Below are positions 61,435-64,000 of a DNA stretch of 64,000 nt, in pieces. A program made the translations under genes and the position numbers. The notes under the pieces are model-generated. The model saw only the letters and a list, made by a program, of their open reading frames with translations, was not told the origin of the DNA and searched no databases. Position 1 is the first letter of the stretch. Every line of letters begins with the position of its first letter. The stretch is from Deltaproteobacteria bacterium (GTDB taxonomy: Bacteria; Desulfobacterota; Dissulfuribacteria; Dissulfuribacterales; QOAL01), in the NCBI GenBank assembly GCA_024275145.1, contig JAJRZR010000035.1, forward strand, positions 1-64,000, in the 5' to 3' direction.

Positions 61435-63396
61435 ATGCAAATCTACTTACTCGTCCTTCTGGCACTCGTGTTCTGCCAGGCCGGTCAGGTCCAGGCAGCA
61501 GACGAACCTGAGCCAACAAAAAATATCTTGGAACTCAATGAAGTCGTTGTAACGGCAACGAAGACCCCTCATACGCTCAAGGATGTACCCATAGATACTA
61601 TGGTCATCACTGCTGATGACATCGCAAGGTCCAACGCACAGAACCTGGTAGAGGTCCTTGGCCAGGTACCGGGAATCATCACCGATGTTCATGATGACAT
61701 ATTCGGTACGTATACCTGGAGGGCAAGCATGCAAGGACTCAGCTTCAACGATGGCTATGCCCTCATACTCGTAGATGGCCAGAGGATGATAGGTGCTGGT
61801 CAAAGCGGGGGCATGGGTGAATATGGCATAGGATTGAATCAAATTCCCCTTAGCATGATAAAGCGCATCGAAATAGTACAAGGCCCCGGCACTGCTCTTT
61901 ATGGAAGTGATGCCGTAACCGGTGTCATAAACATCATAACAAAGGGGCCTTCCCGTCAACCTATGGTCTCGGCCGGCGCATCCTATGGATGGTATGACGT
62001 AAAGAGCCGGCACAAAAATGGCGCCACCATCCGCCCCAGTGACAAGGATCATTACAGGAATACATCGTCTGCCCACGTATCAGTAAGCGATACCCCCTTT
62101 GAGAGGCTGGGCTACTGCCTTGATTACAGCTACGAGAAGGCGGAAGACATAAGACGGGACCCCATCGATTCATACAGGCATACTGCCCTTGGAAAACTGG
62201 ATTTCAACCTGTATCCGGGTCTGGACCTCGATCTGTCGTCGCTTCTGAGCCATTATGAAAAATCCGGCTACAGGCAGGAGGATACGTGGCGTATTGACGC
62301 CAAAATGAAATTCACCCCGAGGGATGGCCAGAGAATCCGCCTGATGGGTTACATGTATAAATGGGAATTTGATCATGGTTACCCCGGTTATGCCTATGGA
62401 TACAAACACGGAGACCAGGAAAATCGCCAGACCGAGATACAATACGACCTGACGGTGGGAAGCCTCCAACACATAACCATGGGAGGTGAATACCGAGAAC
62501 AGATCCTCGATTACATAATAGAAGGCTCATCTAACCTGATACCGGTAAAAAAGGGCATATACGTATCCAGTCTTTATCTCCAGGATGAGATGGGTCCCTT
62601 TCACAGGTTTACCGTTGTACCCGGGCTCCGCTATGATCACCACTCTGTATTCGATGACGAGGTAAACCCAAAGCTCAGCCTGAAATTCCAGGCTTCCCCC
62701 AATACCATCCTGCGTGCATCAGCGGGACGTGCCTTTAAATCCCCCACTATAAGGCAGTTATACTATCAGGCTCCCTACGAACATGGTTCCTACTTCATCA
62801 TGTCCAACCCGGAGCTTAGCCCGGAGATATCATGGGGATATTCCGCTAGTCTGGAGCACAGGATACTGGATGATCGAATGGGCCTGTGGATTTCAGGTTT
62901 CAGGAACAACATCAGGGACCTGGTGCAACGGGTTGATACTAACAAGGACTACCAGGGGAAACCCCTCTTGACATACAAGAATGTCAGCAAGGCAATGACA
63001 CAGGGGATTGAATGCATGATAAAGGCCAGCCTGATACGGCCGATAAAGTTTTCCATCGATTATACCTATACGGACTCCGAAGATCGTGACACCCATAAAG
63101 AACTTACATATGTTCCCCGCCATCATCTGGGTTTTGACGTCTCCTACGACTTTCCATCACTCGATGCCGGCCTCAGCGCCAATATCCGTTACACCGGCAA
63201 ACAATATATAAACACCAAAAATACCCGGGCTATCTCAGATCACGCAGTTGTCGGGTTCAAACTCTACAAGGATCTGATAACCCGCAAGGCAAGACTTTCC
63301 CTTAAGGCAGACAATATATTCGGGTCAAGCAAAGGCGACCAGGAAAATTTCAGGATGAACAGGACATACCTCGTACGGCTCGACCTGATGATTTAG
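61435..63396 (+). CDS. TonB-dependent outer-membrane receptor
   Basis: A 653-residue receptor that imports a scarce ligand using TonB energy. A signal peptide ends in QVQA near residue 21. The TonB box region is ELNEVVVTATKTPHTL. The plug domain (ILVDGQRMIGAG, IEIVQGPGTALYGSDAVTGVINIITK) and a 22-strand-type barrel follow, ending in the usual aromatic-rich strand (RTYLVRLDLMI). The family style is closest to CirA/BtuB-type receptors. The following DUF4198-like gene suggests a metal or metal-chelate ligand. GGGAGGG lies upstream. Confidence 0.92.
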   Translation: MQIYLLVLLALVFCQAGQVQAADEPEPTKNILELNEVVVTATKTPHTLKDVPIDTMVITADDIARSNAQNLVEVLGQVPGIITDVHDDIFGTYTWRASMQGLSFNDGYALILVDGQRMIGAGQSGGMGEYGIGLNQIPLSMIKRIEIVQGPGTALYGSDAVTGVINIITKGPSRQPMVSAGASYGWYDVKSRHKNGATIRPSDKDHYRNTSSAHVSVSDTPFERLGYCLDYSYEKAEDIRRDPIDSYRHTALGKLDFNLYPGLDLDLSSLLSHYEKSGYRQEDTWRIDAKMKFTPRDGQRIRLMGYMYKWEFDHGYPGYAYGYKHGDQENRQTEIQYDLTVGSLQHITMGGEYREQILDYIIEGSSNLIPVKKGIYVSSLYLQDEMGPFHRFTVVPGLRYDHHSVFDDEVNPKLSLKFQASPNTILRASAGRAFKSPTIRQLYYQAPYEHGSYFIMSNPELSPEISWGYSASLEHRILDDRMGLWISGFRNNIRDLVQRVDTNKDYQGKPLLTYKNVSKAMTQGIECMIKASLIRPIKFSIDYTYTDSEDRDTHKELTYVPRHHLGFDVSYDFPSLDAGLSANIRYTGKQYINTKNTRAISDHAVVGFKLYKDLITRKARLSLKADNIFGSSKGDQENFRMNRTYLVRLDLMI

Positions 63397-63434
63397 ATCG
63401 ATAACCCCCATGAACTAATGAGGAGGAATTGAAT

Positions 63435-64000
63435 ATGGGAACAAAATGGCTACTGTCTTGCAAACCACGGTTGATTCTTTGCGTTTTGATCTTCCTAACA
63501 TCCCTCGACGGCCTTACCTGTTCCATGGCCGTTGCCCATGACCTTTGGATAAACCTGTCAAAGCACCACGTGGTGACCGGCGACACGGTAAAAATATACC
63601 TGGGATGGGGACATGACTATCCGTTCTCGGATCTCCTATCCGTTGACCGGCTGAAATCACTGGAGATAGTAACCCCCTCAGGCAAACGGGAGGTTCTAAA
63701 ACCTGAAAAGTGCGTGTCTGGAACCCCGATAACCGCCTTGGAAACCGGCACCTATCTGGTCAGTGCAATAATGAAGCCAGGTTATTATACCAAAACGGTG
63801 GGCGGCCATACCTTTAAAAGCAAGAAGGAATCCAAGGACGTCATAAGCTCTGTATGGTATGAAAAATTCGCCAAAGCCGTCTTCTCATCGGATACGGCCC
63901 TCGGCACCGCATATAAGAAGGTCCTGGGACATACCATTGAGATAGTACCTGTCGAAGACCCAACGGCCTTGAAACAAAATGACACGCTTCATGTCAAGGT
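63435..64000 (+). CDS. DUF4198-like periplasmic protein (cut by window end)
   Basis: A frame from ATG 63435 remains open to the last base (188 codons) and is absent from the ORF track because it has no stop. A signal peptide (LILCVLIFLTSLDGLTCSMAVA) is followed by HDLWINLSKHHVVTGDTVKIYLGWGHDYPFSD and GTYLVSAIMKPGYYTKT, the DUF4198 pattern. This family is often next to metal-related TonB receptors. AGGAGGAATT gives a strong ribosome-binding site 38 bases after the receptor stop, so the two are co-transcribed. The C-terminus is unseen. Confidence 0.85.
   Translation, partial: MGTKWLLSCKPRLILCVLIFLTSLDGLTCSMAVAHDLWINLSKHHVVTGDTVKIYLGWGHDYPFSDLLSVDRLKSLEIVTPSGKREVLKPEKCVSGTPITALETGTYLVSAIMKPGYYTKTVGGHTFKSKKESKDVISSVWYEKFAKAVFSSDTALGTAYKKVLGHTIEIVPVEDPTALKQNDTLHVK

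Noticed and set aside
1-64000. CRISPR array, prophage, integrative element or rRNA operon
   Set aside because: No regularly spaced direct repeats, integrase, phage structural genes or rRNA sequence were seen.

Overview
The window reads as a chromosomal segment of a motile, anaerobic, Gram-negative Desulfobacterota (deltaproteobacterial) bacterium. This is inferred from gene content and protein style, not from a marker gene. The clues are a fliL-M-N-O-P-Q-R-flhB-flhA-flhF-flhG-fliA flagellar run, a periplasmic [NiFe] uptake hydrogenase with a cytochrome b, a small siroheme sulfite-reductase-type protein, a protein of the DVU0772 family, a pilMNOP/secretin cluster and a YcaO-TPR protein. A thermophilic sulfur-metabolising lineage is possible but cannot be shown here.

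Layout. 0.4-2.7 kb: DUF5335-like gene and YcaO-TPR fusion. 3.4-17.2 kb: flagellar export, switch and regulation genes, then cheY behind a near-perfect sigma-28 promoter, an acidic FliL-like membrane protein, a small basic protein and a DUF2802-like protein. 17.2-19 kb: recD, with no recB or recC beside it. 19-22.3 kb (minus strand): an unusual two-gene operon of a kinase-fold/AAA+ ATPase followed by a NapH-like membrane ferredoxin. 22.7-26.2 kb: [NiFe] hydrogenase small subunit, large subunit and cytochrome b. 26.5-29.4 kb (minus): trmH, an antitoxin pseudogene and pepF. 29.6-30.6 kb: tRNA-Leu and the DVU0772-like gene. 31-36.9 kb: GYF-AIM24 protein, M23 peptidase, MltB-like transglycosylase, M24 peptidase, FAD oxidoreductase. 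37.3-41 kb: candidate small RNA, typA, a conserved hypothetical and a phosphoesterase. 41.1-43.1 kb: rfbD and rfbB. 43.2-45.1 kb: divergent sulfite-reductase-like and ferredoxin genes around an FNR/DNR-type palindrome. 45.3-48.9 kb: flaG, mazG with an in-frame TGA, mnmG. 48.9-54.5 kb (minus): sensor kinase, broken and intact YdcF-like genes, tRNA-Asp, tRNA-Val, lepB, lepA. 54.9-61.2 kb: pilM-N-O-P, a secretin-N-domain/TPR protein and a secretin. 61.4-64 kb: TonB-dependent receptor and a DUF4198-like protein cut by the window end.

Two dispersed repeat families fill most intergenic spaces. Family A is a MITE-like element of about 150-270 bp with inverted ends related to ATCCCAAATTATGCACTTCAAAT. 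Family B is a REP-like unit of about 55-85 bp built around TGAAAACAC...GTATTTTCACG. One family A copy supplies the C-terminal codons of trmH. No prophage, insertion sequence with transposase, CRISPR array or rRNA gene was seen.

Three genes look damaged: mazG (TGA where relatives have Gly), a CopG-like antitoxin (TAG inside an otherwise continuous reading frame) and a partial YdcF duplicate. The strongest leads for something undescribed are the kinase-fold/AAA+ with NapH-like pair, the mazG TGA, the candidate anti-Shine-Dalgarno small RNA upstream of typA, and the repeat families.
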